From assembly GCF_001039355.2 (NCBI RefSeq), contig NW_019776002.1, positions 1 through 47,925 of the forward strand: a DNA stretch of 47,925 nucleotides, in the 5' to 3' direction. The position numbers and the translations under genes are program-made. Below are positions 1-14,500 of this stretch, one piece after another (the stretch's first letter is position 1; the number at the start of each line of letters is the position of its first letter). The stretch comes from Lingula anatina (lineage: Eukaryota; Brachiopoda; Lingulata; Lingulida; Lingulidae). A model generated the notes under the pieces. That model saw nothing but the letters and a program-made list of their open reading frames with translations. It had not been told where the DNA came from and did no database searches.

Positions 1-3000
1 GTGATGTTTACAACCTGAATTATCAGCAATTGAGTGGCATATCCTGCAGCCAATATTAGCAGGCAGAAGCAGATAACTAGGAAATGCTTCAATCAACATC
101 TGATAAGATGGAAAATAAATATAAGAAATAGCATCATAACACTGTCCTGACATAAATGCACTCCATTCATTCTGGCACAGGTACCAACTCAGGCACCGTA
201 TCCTTTCACCTGTAACTGTCTGTTTTATATACATAAGAATAATTTCTGCACGGCTCCAGTTGACCTAGAAAGCAGTGTCATTCTGCCGGTCTAAGTGTAA
301 TGACCTCAGATGACATTTTGGTGGTCTTGGTGAAACAAGAATATTGTGAAGGCCACAGGTGACACTACCAGAACATTGCTCATTCATGCATATTGTCTAA
401 GCATCAAGTGCATATAGCAGAAAAATCAATTAACTGTGACACCCTTGTTAAAGTTATGTTCTAATACATACAACATCATCAATTAATATGTTCTCTTTTC
501 TTTAATTTTCTACTTTTTATTATCAATATTTTGGCTATGAAAATTGATGGTTGTTTTTTCTTTTCAAAAAAAGCTTATCTTACGGAAGATAGTTCAGATG
601 TCACAGAGGGTAAACATTGATTATAAATATTTGTCTACAGATCAGGTGAAGATAGCTCTTTGCTTACCAAAAATTGATTTTAGTGTTACAGTTATAAACT
701 ACTTCATATTTTTGGCTGCAAAATTTCAGTGCTTTTTTGGTATTTCATAATATATTATCAACCATACAACTGAAAAAGTAATCACATTTCAATCCTTACT
801 ATAATTGTAATTTACACTTGTATTTTATTCCCACCAATACATCTGTCGGTGTGGTCCCTTTCACCATAAATTGCTTTTTTTATTAGCTAATTTATTTTAA
901 TATTTATTTACATTTCACTTTTGTAAATGTAAATTGTCTAATACCATTTTAACAATAATTCAGAATAATAACCTTACTTTACAGGAAATTCAGAGATAAA
1001 GAATGTCAAGGTCTTGGACATTTGCAGGAACTACCCTTGGTGTTTGACCTAACCTATACTGTCCAAGCAGAGGTCAAGTGCCCCAGGATGACCTATACTA
1101 GTCCATGCCTAATCTATAGCACTGCCCTGGATATACCCTGCTGCCAGCTGGACTGGTATGGGGAACCTGTTAACAACTTGTTCAGCCTCATTACAAAAGG
1201 TCCCTGAACTGAAAAACATTCTGTATTTCACATTACTTAGAGACTATTTCAGTGAAGCATAAAAAGAAAGCATGTTTTTTTCAGTCCCTAAAGGTTTCTA
1301 ATCAGCATTTAAAGAACTAATAATAATTAGCATTTTAAAAAATTATAAAACATAAAACATGTTTATCTCAAAAAATTAACTAGAGCAATTTTCAAAATAT
1401 TTATGCAAATCAGTTGAAATAAAAACCTGCTAAAATGATCCAAGAAATGATTACGTCAATAATAAAAATTATATAATACTTGCCACCAGCTTGCAGACAG
1501 GGTCGGCATTTGAAAAAAAAAACATTTGTCTGGAAGAGGTCTTTCGACTAAAAATCTGATCTATACCATTTTGCAAATTGGGTCTACTAAGGGGGTAAAA
1601 ACATCCATTGTATTTTCATAAAAGACCCCCACCCCACCCCCCCAGTACTATCAGCAATAAAGTATACAAAAACAACAAACACCACTAGGTCAATATCTTA
1701 TAATCTAATAGCATCATGTTAATACTATATAACTACCTGAACACAAGGCTCAAGGTCGAGCACATTATTGTAGAGGACGCTGGGTACAGGTGAACCAGAG
1801 TGGGGCTTTGTCCAAGACCTGGTCTATCAAAATGTTTTAAAAGAACATATATAGTGTGGCTGAATGTACATGTAACAAATGCATTCTTTCTCTTGCTGTA
1901 ACAGGCAGGTGAAGATTTCATTTATGGAACACCTAGTAATCCAGGACGTCAGGTTAAACTGAACATGTCCACCAGTCTGTACAGGTGGTCAGCAGGCTTC
2001 TTGAAGTAAGATAGTGATAGAAAAAATCTTTGCTGTGTTCATCATGCTCACTTTGGGTATAATGATCCTCTAAATTTTAGAATGTTTTTTTTTATCAATA
2101 TTGCATGCATAATGAAAAAATACGCCCTCTCTGCTATCTGATGTGACTGGCAACTTTGTAGTTGGTTTGGGAAATTGGTCTGCTGTTTATCTTCCTCTTT
2201 AAATTATTAACAGATCTTGTGGCCAGTCTGACCTATAGAGTGTGAAAAAAACTAAACGATACCTAACATTTTCACATGACCACAGCAGTTTCAATAACCT
2301 TTCTTTCTTTGATCTTGATTCCAACAAAGACACGCTTGAGCTAGATGACAAATGTGAAGGCTGATGGTTTCTGCTCCCTCCTCAGCAATAAAATAAAAAT
2401 AAAAGGCCATTATTAAGTTGTCGGACTAAAATCTTGTTTTGAATTTGCCATACCCTGTACCTTGGTCTTAGTCTGTACGTGATGCGTTCCTATAGGTGTT
2501 TAGATCTGCCGCAGTCTGCAATGTCCCTGTCACAGCCCTTGCCATGACAGTTCCAGATCACTGAACACTTTGCTTCATCCAACAAAACATTTATGCTAAC
2601 ATGCAACAAATATTTCAATCTGATTATGCTTTAAGCGTGTGTATTACAGCAAAAAACATACATTGCATATTTTAGTGTTCTTTCTCCTAATAATTATACA
2701 ATGCAGAACCTTCTTACAGGTACAAGATATGGTTTATATTTGCAACATTAAGTTTTAGCCCTGTAGATCTGAAGACAGGCTTTATACGTATAAATAATAA
2801 ATAAGCAGCTGTCCACATTTGCTTAAAAGAAACGCTAGGGCTGGCGTTGGAGATTTGCCAATGAAATATGCTTTGGTTGTGGTATATTTTGTGTTTTTAG
2901 TTGTTATGACAACATTGAAATCTGGTATTGAAGTACAATATTATCAAACTGGGACATTATTTATTTCTGCTCACGGCACCAGTATTAGACGACCCTGTAA

Positions 3001-3238
3001 AGCCCAAAGTTTTGCTCTATTCTGTGGCGCGTACGAAGCAATATTTTAGTGGGAAGAGCGAGGGGGTATAAGTATTGATTTTAAAAAATTGACTGGGAGG
3101 AAAGGTGGGGTTAAGCTTCCCCCCTTCCTGGATCTTTCTGTCTGTCCTGTGCTCATGACTGGCGAGTTTGAAAAACGCGTGGTGACTTGGCTCTCTACAG
3201 CTGTGAAATATGACTACTTAAAAATAAATGAAAACAAT
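1..3238. other. Probable intron 1 of the left SLC13 gene, no exon seen
   Basis: I looked on the minus strand for the expected second SLC13 exon (the A-x-x-x-x-YW-x-TE-x-LPL region) and did not find it. The stretch is AT-rich, with short open frames of no recognisable content. If the first exon at 3245-3355 is right, all of this is intron and the next exon is left of base 1. Confidence 0.45.
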
Positions 3239-3244
3239 ACTCAC

Positions 3245-3355
3245 CTTGGACGGGTATAGCACCGGTATAAAAAGCAAAATTAACGGGGTAAATATGACGA
3301 TCCCCGTTTTCTTAAATGCCCACAGCTCTTTCAGTCTACTGAAACAAGACTTCAT
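3245..3355 (-). CDS. First coding exon of an SLC13-family Na+/carboxylate cotransporter (partial gene)
   Basis: The ATG at 3355 opens a 37-codon exon that ends in phase 0 at a strong donor (GTGAGT, 3239-3244). It reads as a short basic cytoplasmic N-terminus (MKSCFSRLKELWAFKK) followed by a hydrophobic helix with the IVIFTPLILLFIPVLYPSK pattern, the usual first membrane segment of SLC13 transporters. The neighbouring complete SLC13 gene has an equivalent exon ([18 protein letters not shown]) and also leaves it in phase 0. Family members move citrate, succinate or other di- and tricarboxylates with sodium across the plasma membrane. I found no second exon between 1 and 3244, so intron 1 must exceed 3.2 kb and the rest lies outside the window. 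The assignment rests on one short exon plus its tandem neighbour, so the subfamily is undecided. Confidence 0.72.
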
Positions 3356-3429
3356 GGTCCGGACTGTTTCTCCGTAATGTCAGTTTCCACTCAACTTTCA
3401 GCTCAAATTGCCGCCTTACTGTCCTGTGT

Positions 3430-3485
3430 GCTCAGCTTCCCTGCATTTGACCTTTGTTGATGTTTTTATGCCGCACATGACGTCA
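3430..3485 (-). promoter_or_regulatory. Likely core promoter of the left SLC13 gene: CRE plus TATA-like box
   Basis: On the minus strand a perfect palindromic cAMP-response element (TGACGTCA, 3478-3485) lies just upstream of a TATA-like CATAAAAAC (3462-3470). The ATG is about 107 bases further on. A start site 25-30 bases past the TATA box, near 3435, would give a 5'UTR of about 80 bases. Spacing and order fit a CREB/ATF-responsive promoter, but this is inferred from motifs only. Confidence 0.5.
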
Positions 3486-3489
3486 CTGG

Positions 3490-5100
3490 CCTTCGATGTG
3501 TTGGAAGCCAGACTCACAAACGTGTAGAATCATGACCTAAATTATTACGCACAAATAATGCTACGTAAAACGGATTCGGTATTTGTGTTTACGCTTTGAT
3601 TTTTAAAGATACAGTATTTATAATCCGCTATAAGCTAAGTGACAGTAAGCACATGCTACAGGCTTTAAAACAGACGTGGTCAAGTTGGGTCAAGGCGGGA
3701 AACTGACCGCACGTGCTTTATTTGGAGTCTAGCTGAACAAATAGGCATGTTCTCGGGTCACCTGCCGCCGCTGTGGGCATCCGGCACGCTGGAAACTGGC
3801 CCCGCTACTATCACCATCTCTCTGCATTGCCCAATATAATTTGTTGATGCTGGTGTTTTAATATCAGACAATAAGGCAGGACGATTCCAGGGTTTCCGCC
3901 GTCCGCTGCCAGTAAATTGAATATTGAAAATGGGCTATAAGTCCTTTGCTGATTTGCGGTTATAGAGCGTGGTGCTTGAGAGATGTAACAAAATATAATA
4001 ATATCATGAAAAATCCTCAAAATTTAATTTCTTTCGTTATTGCGATGATACACTTAAAAGATAAGATCCAAAAAAATATATCAAATGATCACTTTTTACA
4101 CAAATTTTGACTCTTACATTTTTTGTAAAATAAATTGCAATATTTCACATTTTATAACCAATGCCTGCCAAGTACTACTTTAAAATTAATAAAAATAAAA
4201 AAAATGTAGATTAAAAAGGCTAAATTAACAATTACATGTAATATAAATAGACTGGAAGTATACATGTGATTCTAAACATTTTGTGGATTATATTAACACC
4301 CATCAACAGCAATAAGAGAATGTACATGTACTTATCAGTCACAGTGTTTAGTGTAATATCTATTGGTAAACAACACAATGTATATATATACAATAGATTA
4401 ACTCCCATGGGACACTGAACCATTTCAAAAAATATTAAAAATGATGTAGTGTCTTGCTCATAATATATGTACCACTTTTTTAAATAGAAGACAACATTAT
4501 AGTTTTTTAATTAATATTATAAAAAATATATCGCAACAATTCTTTCAAATATTTGGCAATAATCCCCAAACTATATCAGATCCCACATAAAGCAGCCCTT
4601 GTTCTACAATCTCAATTAAGCATTTACACATAGTATGATATCTTTAACAATATAAGTCTGTCAAAGGTGGACTGGGTTTCTGCTCATGTGCAATGAATGT
4701 ACATGACAATCTGAAGCTGAGAGCAACAAAACTAAGCCACAATTTCACTGTTTACATCTCAACAAACACAGTTATGTACAGCAAGAACTGGAAGGGCCAG
4801 TACAAACAGTCATCCCTTATATTATACACATTAAAAAAAATCCCTGTCAAACTTCTTTATACTGGTAATATCATGTTGAGCATTTATGACCTTTTATATT
4901 TACAAAGAATAACAGTATAATATCATGGTCTAAATAATTCACAGAAAAATATGAGTACAATTCTGTCCAACCTATTTTTATGGTATGTAAATTCTTACAA
5001 AATACCACAATGTGGGATCCACAGTTTTGTTAAAGGGGTGGGAGCAGTGCACAAGGATTAAAAATTATCAGAGCAAAGTTTGGAAGATATAAAACAGTCA
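3490..5100. other. Intergenic spacer between the two tandem SLC13 genes
   Basis: This AT-rich stretch runs from the promoter of the left SLC13 gene to the 3' end of the right one. The only supported signal is a minus-strand AATAAA at 5103-5108, about 415 bases past the stop codon at 5523, a candidate polyadenylation signal for the right gene. No coding exon or structured repeat was recognised. Confidence 0.4.
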
Positions 5101-5522
5101 AGTTTATTTAATTATATGTAAGACAAAGAGCTCAAAATTGCTTGGTTTTATCTTGTTTTTCACTCATTATAGTTTGTTTTTGTTTTTTGCCTCACCACGT
5201 AAATGTGAGATTTGTGTACATGCACCCGCTCCCTGAATCCATGACTGAATATTAAAAAACAATGACTAGAAATACAACAATTTCACATCAAATTCCTAGT
5301 TATCTAAAACTTCACTAAGATGAAAAATTAAAACTAATAATGGGGAATGTTATAGTTGAACAATGGACCCTTCTGTGAGGGGAAGAGGTTGGCACAGTGT
5401 GATGTCTGGAAGACGGGATGTCATGGAGGATGTCCTTTTTATAGGCCACTGTTGACTTAAATGGGAGGTTTTCTCCTCACATATTGTGTCCTGTATGTGC
5501 ATATTTACATACACTTTCTTTT

Positions 5523-8500
5523 TTAAATCCCTGTATAGTTTGTTAGGAAAGTTTGTGTGCTGCCAGTGGGACTAATTGTGACTGAGGAGTTCAAGATTTC
5601 ACCACCAGATGTCATGTTGGCTCCACCTCCCCAAGAGGGAAAGGTTCCCAGGTTGAAGTATGCTTTTCCCCATGTGTTGATGGCAAGATTCACAAATGCA
5701 ATGCATATCAAGTTCATAACAACACCTGCCTTGGCCTGAAAAATTAATAAAAATAAACATGCAAATTAAGTATAGATAGTTATATTTTGTTTCATCTGGT
5801 ATTTTCCACTTAAAGAAATAGCATCAATTTTGGCCATAAATCATAGAAATAAACCACAAGGGAACAGCATGTATAATTTAGGCTCAAATTCAAGTACACA
5901 GAATACTTAAACAAGAAAGTATAATTTATCTCACCATATCTTTGACTTGAAGATGTCCATAAGAGAAGACGATGGCATTGGGTGGAGTTGCCACTGGTAA
6001 CATGAAGGCAAAGGAACAGGACACTGTCACTGGCATCATCAGGTACAGGGGGTTGACAGACAAAGTTTTGGCCTGAAATGAACAATTTACAGCAGTAAAT
6101 ATTGATGTCATAATGTCAGTGAGAGAATGTATGTTTTATTGATGTTAAGTGAATAACAAGCATATATTAGATGTAATTGAAATAATAGGAAATATTTTAC
6201 ATATAACTGAAAGAATAATTTGTATATCTTAAAATCTAAAATCAAAGACAAATGGCAAGGAAACTACAAAGAAAACACAACAGAAAATCTTTAAAAAAAA
6301 CTGAGTTTGAAGAATTTGTTAGATTTAATACATAAATCAAAGAGTTCATATTATATTCCATGCCATATTGCTCCTAAACTTTTTAATCAGGTGCTTTAAC
6401 CTATCAGACAAAATAATAGCTATATTCTCACCAATCCTGCTAAGATGGGTAAAAATATAGTGGCAGTGGCCACATTGCTGCTGAACTCTGTGAAGGAGGC
6501 TATGGTGAAGGTGAGGATCAGAACAAGGCACCACACAGGGACATCCTTCAACAGGGACATCTGCTCACCCAACCAATCAGAAAGACCAGATTGCTGGAAA
6601 TAAAACACAGAGTAACAATACCAGTTAAGCCTGATTACTTTGTTTTTTCAACCTTCACGTCCAATGTAGGTTGTCCTAAAGATCCTTTTCTCCATTACAG
6701 ACCTAAAACAATGCAGCTTCTTAATATATCATATTAATGTAACATATTAATCCATTTTAGCAGATAAAAACTACCAGGACAAGACTTAAAGTAAAAATTA
6801 ATGTTTTCACTGCTGCATACCTGGCAAGCATCTGCCATGGCGAACCCTCCACCCAGCAAGATGACAACGTTCCACGCCAGTTTACGCTGTACTGTCATCC
6901 AGTCCAACAATGGCGGCACAGGACCAACTGAAGTTAAACAGTTACACTAGGGTTATATATTTATTTCATGGAGTTCTGTTTAATATGGAAGCATTTTTTG
7001 TCAAATGATTACAATAAGAAAAAAAAACATATAGATTACAATAAGAAAGAAAACATAAATACTAGCAGCTGTTTACAGTCAAACTGAAACTGTGTTTTGC
7101 ATGTTTTATATTAACATGAATTTAAGACCTAATTAAAAATTATGTACATTCTAACATACAGCATTTTTTTAGACTGAAATCATATAGACAAATATTCAGA
7201 CTTACCATCTTTAGTCTTCCAACACAGCACTTTAGGCCATTGTGAAGGGAAGACAAATAGTGACATTACAATAACCATAGCAGTAACAGCATCAGTGACA
7301 TACCTAGAAACATAACAAAAACAATGTTCAATCTTGTTAGTTAGACGTAACAAAGCATAACTGTACAGCATGCAGGCAAAAAGATGCATACTTCTGTATT
7401 TGCAGTTCTTCTATCAAAATGGTGGTTGTGCTTGTTAACATAAAAATATATAAGTAGATTCATTAAGTTTATCTTTGTCAACAAACTGATACAGTAAAAC
7501 TTAATTCTTATTTTTCATACCTTTCAAATCCCCCCACCCCACTTTTCAATCAAAATTGTGTAACCATGACAACATACCCATCTTCAAAAATGACATCCCA
7601 TCCATCAATGAATTCTGGTTCCCTGGTCAGCCACAGCAGGGCCAGCAGGGTGAAATGGCACAGCACTGCTATCTCTGCAAACCTAGACAAAATACAGTCC
7701 AGATGCATAGATCACAGGAAATTTCTTTGAATATTTATCTATTTATTTACTAGCATTTATTATCGTCATTATCATTATAATTATTACTGCTTACTTACTT
7801 ATTACTGCTACTACATTCATGAAATAATTTCACCAAAAAAGATAAACGAAGGAAGGCCTTTTTACACCCATATCTATTGTTTGCAATTTCACATGCAAAG
7901 TATCTCTTTGGAAGTACCAATGCTTGGAAAACACTTTTGTATACATTTTATAAAGAATCTTTTCTGTGTAGTAGCCCTGAGATTCAGTGCACCTTTACAT
8001 AGAGATGTGGTCAATAAAAAAGTGATCGATATAGTGACTTGGTCTTATGATGCAGAATATACTTCAAGAGTAACTCTCTTGTGGTCACAGAATTTTCCAC
8101 TAATACATCTTTCAATCAATTTCCATAAGCTTCAGTGCTCTCAGAAAGTGATCAATAAAATAACACTGCTATATGCTGTTCAGATATCCCTGTTCAGCTT
8201 GTCAACATGTCTTTACTGTAATACACTCCTTCATGTTCTGATAAACCATTGTAAAACACTTGTGATAGCAGCTGTTTTTTTTTCAATCCATGTTTTACAA
8301 CTTATCTAAACAACATACACATGTATATTTACTATTGGCTGCAGAAAAAATACATGATATATTACAAGAAACAAGCAGTTTCAATCAATTTCTAGGAAAT
8401 CATTCCTGAGAGAGTTCTCGATCAAAGTCATTTCACAAAATAAAAATCTTAAATAACATTCTACACATCAACACGTAATAGCTTCTCTACTTAAACTGTG

Positions 8501-11500
8501 AATCTGCCACTCAATTTGTAAGATTTCCTCAAATAAAAAAATAAATCAAAATAAAACTTACGTCATTTTCCCCAGTTTTTCATATTCTTTCCTGATAACA
8601 TTCTTTGCCGCATCTCCAGCATCACCGTACTCAGGTTTTCTACTGCATATACCAAACAGAGTCCTAGAGTGGAGGGGAAGAGAAAAATGGGTCAAATCTA
8701 CTACAACATGATGTACAAAATGAATTAGCTGTCATTTTAACCTCATCAACTGTCATTCTTCAAAACCATAATTTGCCAAAGGTGAAGCATTCCTGTAAAC
8801 AGGTCATGCAGATCAGAGGTCTTTTTTTCTAGGTTAATATCCTGCAGCAGGACAGAAGGTCAGGCCATATCTATACTGTGTCAATGAGCAATAATGATGA
8901 TACAGTGCCTTGATGTATACACGTTTCACTCAAAATTATAATTTACTATACTAATCTGCAAACCATTACTTTTGAAAGTGTTGAAAAACCATGCAATACA
9001 CATATCATATCAAAATAATGAAAGCAACATTAATTGAATAATGCTATAATAGGACACAAATATAACTTAAACATATCTTGTTCAAAATACATGTAATTCA
9101 TAAATAAATAAATAAAGAAAGAAAGAAAGAAAAATAGTCAGGGTTTTTATTTTATTTTTAAAATTTTTCTTCATTATCTAGTTAAGTTGAGACATGGTAA
9201 TACACATTAGTTAAGATGGCTGAAGTTCAAATCGTTACCTGGAGATCATATAACACGTGAAGTTAAAACTATCAATTTAAAGAAAATAATTAGCAGCACA
9301 ACTCCCCCATGACTTAGAAAACAAACTAGTTGTGCACATCACAAGATATATATCTCAGTACCTCCATCCTAAGAATAACAGCTGTAACCAGACCCAGGCG
9401 GCCAGCAGTGTGATGAGCATCAGGGGGAAAGCAAACACAAACCAGGAGCTGAAGTTGATACCAGCACCTGCACCAAAACGACTGGAATAACAGATAAGAT
9501 CAGGATAATATGAATTTTCAGTATCCAGGAATATAGCAGAGGATCCCTGAAACATGAACAGCTGTGTGTGTAGATGAATGATGAAATCTTTCTTGGAGTA
9601 AATATCAAATATACATACACTGACCAAAGAAAAAATGTCAGTATTTTATGCCAGTTGTTAAATTTAATTGAATTAAGAATTTGATTTTATCTTTTTCCCT
9701 AATTTTCAGTTGCTTTTCTTGATGAACCGTTCTCCAGGGCCACACCCACCTGTCGACATTGCCTTTGAACACCAAGTTGGGTCCTGTCCCAGTGAGCGTG
9801 GCTATACCGCCAATGTTGGCAGCATATGCTATACACAGGCTCAGGCCTTTACACATACTCTTGAACTGTGGATCCCTAGACTGGCTGACAGTGGAAACCT
9901 GGGTCATCATCAGACGTCTGAGGGAAATAAAACATTAGATTTTTTATCTTTTCAATGTGCTGGGCACTACACATGCAATATCGTGTTTATTGTTTTAACA
10001 TTTGCACAAAAAATAAATAAATAGATAAATAAATAATAAGTGAGGGAAAAAAAGAATAAAGATAATAATAATAAAGAAATAAGATAAAGAGAATAAAGAG
10101 AATAAAAAGAATAAAAACACAAGTGTCTACAGAAAAAACCTGTCTGAAAATGGCACACTGGTTGTCTTTCATATTAAACTGTATTCATCTTGTTAGCAAA
10201 TAAACAATAAATACAACATAATGTGCTTGAAAATGCAGGAGCACTTCACCTACACTGGCTGTCTTTCATTCTAAGTTGTATGGATTGTGCTAAACATTTA
10301 CCTCTTAGAGGACACAGCCTGTGCTGAACTGTCATTCTCCAGCTCCAGTGAGTTAGATCCATTTTCAACTGGAAAAGGCTCTGAAAATATGAAGAAAAAA
10401 ATCAACATTATAACCAAAAAGTTTTCGGATGAATTATATGTTAGACATTGTCAAGTGGAATTTTCATTTTTAGAGACACCAGGACGAGGTCAACAGTGCA
10501 TTTGATGGTACAATGCAATTAGGGTCTAGTATTATCAACATGAACAGGAATTGTACTAGAAGCTTACAACCATTGATAAAAATGCTCAGAGTATTCCAAG
10601 AAAAAATTATCATCTTTTATTATGTGCACTTAATATAATACAGTGCTCCAGATATTTAAATATAACTCAACATTCAATCAATACTATGTAATTCTAAATT
10701 GCCCCCCTTGAAACCATTCTCAAACACTGTTACATAATATCCATTAATCCTGCTTATTGATCACTGTCTACTCATCCATATTGACTAAAATTAAGCATTA
10801 TCAATTAATAAGAGTGGACAGGCATCCACACATACCCAGCTCCTCTTCCTCAACCCCCACTTCTTGATTGAACTTTTGTGCAGCGTAGGCATATTTTATC
10901 TCGGACAGAACGGCCTGAACTATGGGTATCATCATGGCAGTGGTGGCTGTATTACTGATCCACATGGACAGGAAGGCAGTTACGATCATAAATCCAAACA
11001 TCAACCTGAAAGTTGTGAACAATGGAAAGGATAATTTTTTTAGTTCTTTTTAAAATATGTAAAGGTATTTTCTATTTCACTAAAATTCTCTGTCAACTAA
11101 GTGACCAAAAAAAAAAAACAAAAAAAACAAAAAAAAAAAAAAAAAGGTTTTCCTTACGCAGGCCATCAATCAATAGTCATCCTTCAGTTGAGAGCTAAAT
11201 ATACAAAATCAGTTCATTCTGATATAGAATGCTTGCTAAAAAGCCTTCCGACAAAAATCAAATTTCAGAATATAGTTAATCTACTATATTGTAGTTAATT
11301 TCATATGATAACTATGCTATTTATTTCACAAATATATCAATGAATGAAAAAATAATATAACAAAGCAACATTTAAGCTTTGTATAACAATTACTCTAATT
11401 CTGTTTTGATGTTTGAAAGTCACCTGGTCAGCCTATTGTAATAACCAGTCGGTGGTTATACACTTGTTCTTAGAGTTACATTTTCACCAGTAAGTCAACT

Positions 11501-14500
11501 GAGACAGGCAAGAATTGTTTTCTGTTACATGGTTTATTCAAGTGCCTGAAGACTCAGGTCTCTTCTACCGTATCTATAACTATCTCTCTCTCTCTCAGTC
11601 TGTAAGTCCTCTCAGTCTGTAAGTCTCCCCCTCTCTGTGGCTNACATAAAACTTACGTCATTTTCCCCAGTTTTTCATATTCTTTCCTGATAACATTCTT
11701 TGCCGCATCTCCAGCATCACCGTACTCAGGTTTTCTACTGCATATACCAAACAGAGTCCTAGAGTGGAGGGGAAGAGAAAAATGGGTCAAATCTACTACA
11801 ACATGATGTACAAAATGAATTAGCTGTCATTTTAACCTCATCAACTGTCATTCTTCAAAACCATAATTTGCCAAAGGTGAAGCATTCCTGTAAACAGGTC
11901 ATGCAGATCAGTGGTCTTTTTTTCTAGGTTAATATCCTGCAGCAGGACAGAAGGTCAGGCCATATCTATACTGTGTCAATGAGCAATAATGATGATACAG
12001 TGCCTTGATGTATACACGTTTCACTCAAAATTATAATTTACTATACTAATCTGCAAACCATTACTTTTGAAAGTGTTGAAAAACCATGCAATACACATAT
12101 CATATCAAAATAATGAAAGCAACATTAATTGAATAATGCTATAATGGGACACAAATATAACTTAAACATATCTTGTTCAAAATACATGTAATTCATAAAT
12201 AAATAAAGAAAGAAAGAAAGATAAATAGTCAGGGTTTTTATTTTATTTTTAAAATTTTTCTTCATTATCTAGTTAAGTTGAGACATGGTAATACACATTA
12301 GTTAAGATGGCTGAAGTTCAAATCATTACCTGGAGATCATATAATACATGAAGTTAACACTGTCAATTAAAAGAAAATAATTAGCAGCACAACTCCCCAA
12401 TGACTTAGAAAACAAACTAGTTGTGCACATCACAAGATATATATATCTCAGTACCTCCATCCTAAAAATAACAGCTGTAACCAGACCCAGGCGGCCAGCA
12501 GTGTGATGACCATCAGGGGGAAAGCAAACACAAACCAGGAGCTGAAGTTGATACCAGCACCTGCACCAAAACGACTGGAATAACAGATAAGGATCAGGAT
12601 AATATGAATTTTTAGTATCCAGGAATATAGCAGAGGATCCTTAAAATACGAACAGCTGAAAGTGTGTGTAGATAAATGATGAAATCTTTCTTGGAGTAAA
12701 TATCAAATATACATACACTGACCAAAGAAAAAATGTCAGTATTTTATGCCAGTTAAAAAATTTAATTGAATTAAGAATAATTTTTTTCCTAATTTTCAGT
12801 TGCTTTTCTTGCTGAACCATTCTCTATGCCTACACCCACCTGTCTACATTGCCTTTGAACACCAAGTTGGGTCCTGTCCCAGTGAGTGTGGCTATACCGC
12901 CAATGTTGGCAGCATATGCTATACACAGGCTCAGACCTTTACACATACTCTTGAACTGTGGATCCCTGGACTGGCTGACAGTGGAAACCTGGGTCATCAT
13001 TAGACGTCTGAGGGAAATAAAACATTAGATTTCTTATCTTTTCAATGTGCTGGGCACTACACAATATCGTGTTTATTGTTTTAACATTTGCACAAAAAAT
13101 AAATAAATAGATAAATAAATAATAAGTGAGGGAAAAAAAGAATAAAGATAATAATAATAAAGAAATAAGACAAAGAGAATAAAGAGAATAAAAAGAATAA
13201 AAACACAAGTGTCTACAGTAAAAACCTGTCTGAAAATGGCACACTGGTTGTCTTTCATATTAAGCTGTATTCATCTTGTTAGCAAATAAACAATAAATAC
13301 AACATAATGTGCTTGAAAATGCAGGAGCACTTCACCTACACTGGCTGTCTTTCATTCTAAGTTGTATGGATTGTGCTAAACATTTACCTCCTAGAGGACA
13401 CAGCCTGTGCTGAACTGTCATTCTCCAGCTCCAGTGTGTTAGATCCATTTTCAACTGGAAAAGGCTCTGAAAATATGAAGAAAAAAATCAACATTATAAC
13501 CAAAAAGTTATTGGATGAATTATATGTTAGACATTGTCAAGTGGAATTTTCATTTTTAGAGACACTAGGACAAGGTCAAAAGTGCATTTGATGGTACAAT
13601 GCAATTAGGGTCTAGTATTATCAACATGAACAGGAATTGTACTAGAAGCTTACAACCATTGATAAAAATGCTCAGAGTATTCCAAGAAAAAATTATCATC
13701 TTTTATTATGTGCACTTAATATTATACAGTGCTCCAGATATTTAAATATAACTCCACATTCAATCAATACTATGTAATTCTAAAATGCCCCCCTTGAAAC
13801 CATTCTCAAACACTGTTACATAATATCCATTAATCCTGCTTATTGATCACTGTCTACTCATCCATATTGACTAAAATTAAGCATTATCAATTAATAAGAG
13901 TGGACAGGCAACCACACATACCCAGCTCCTCTTCCTCAACCCCCACTTCTTGATTGAACTTTTGTGCAGCGTAGGCATATTTTATCTCGGAGAGAACAGC
14001 CTGAACTATGGGTATCATCATGGCAGTGGTGGCTGTATTACTGATCCACATGGACAGGAAGGCTGTTACGATCATAAATCCAAACATCAACCTGAAAGTT
14101 GTGGACAGTACATGGAATGTCTAATTTTTTTAGTTCTTTTTAAAATATGTAAAAGTATTTTCTGTTTTACTAAAATACTGAAATTTCTCTGTCAACCAAG
14201 TGACCCAAGAAAAAACTCTTTTTCCTTACAAGGACTATCAATCAATAGTCATCCTTCAGTTGAGAGCTAAATATACTAAATCAGTTCATTCTGATATAGA
14301 ATGCTTGCTAAACAGCCTACCGACCAAAATAAATTTCAGAATATAGTTAAGTTAATTTCATAACTATGCTATTTATTTCACAAATATATAAATGAATAAA
14401 AAATAATATAACAAAGCAACATTTAAGCTTTGTATAACAATTACTCTACTTCAGATTTGGGAGTCACCTGGTCAGCCTAAAATTTTAACATATGCCCTGT

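Noticed and set aside
7881-8309. 142-codon open frame on the plus strand
   Set aside because: It starts at TTG, has no recognisable content, and lies inside the SLC13 intron between exons 7578-7682 and 8562-8663 on the opposite strand.
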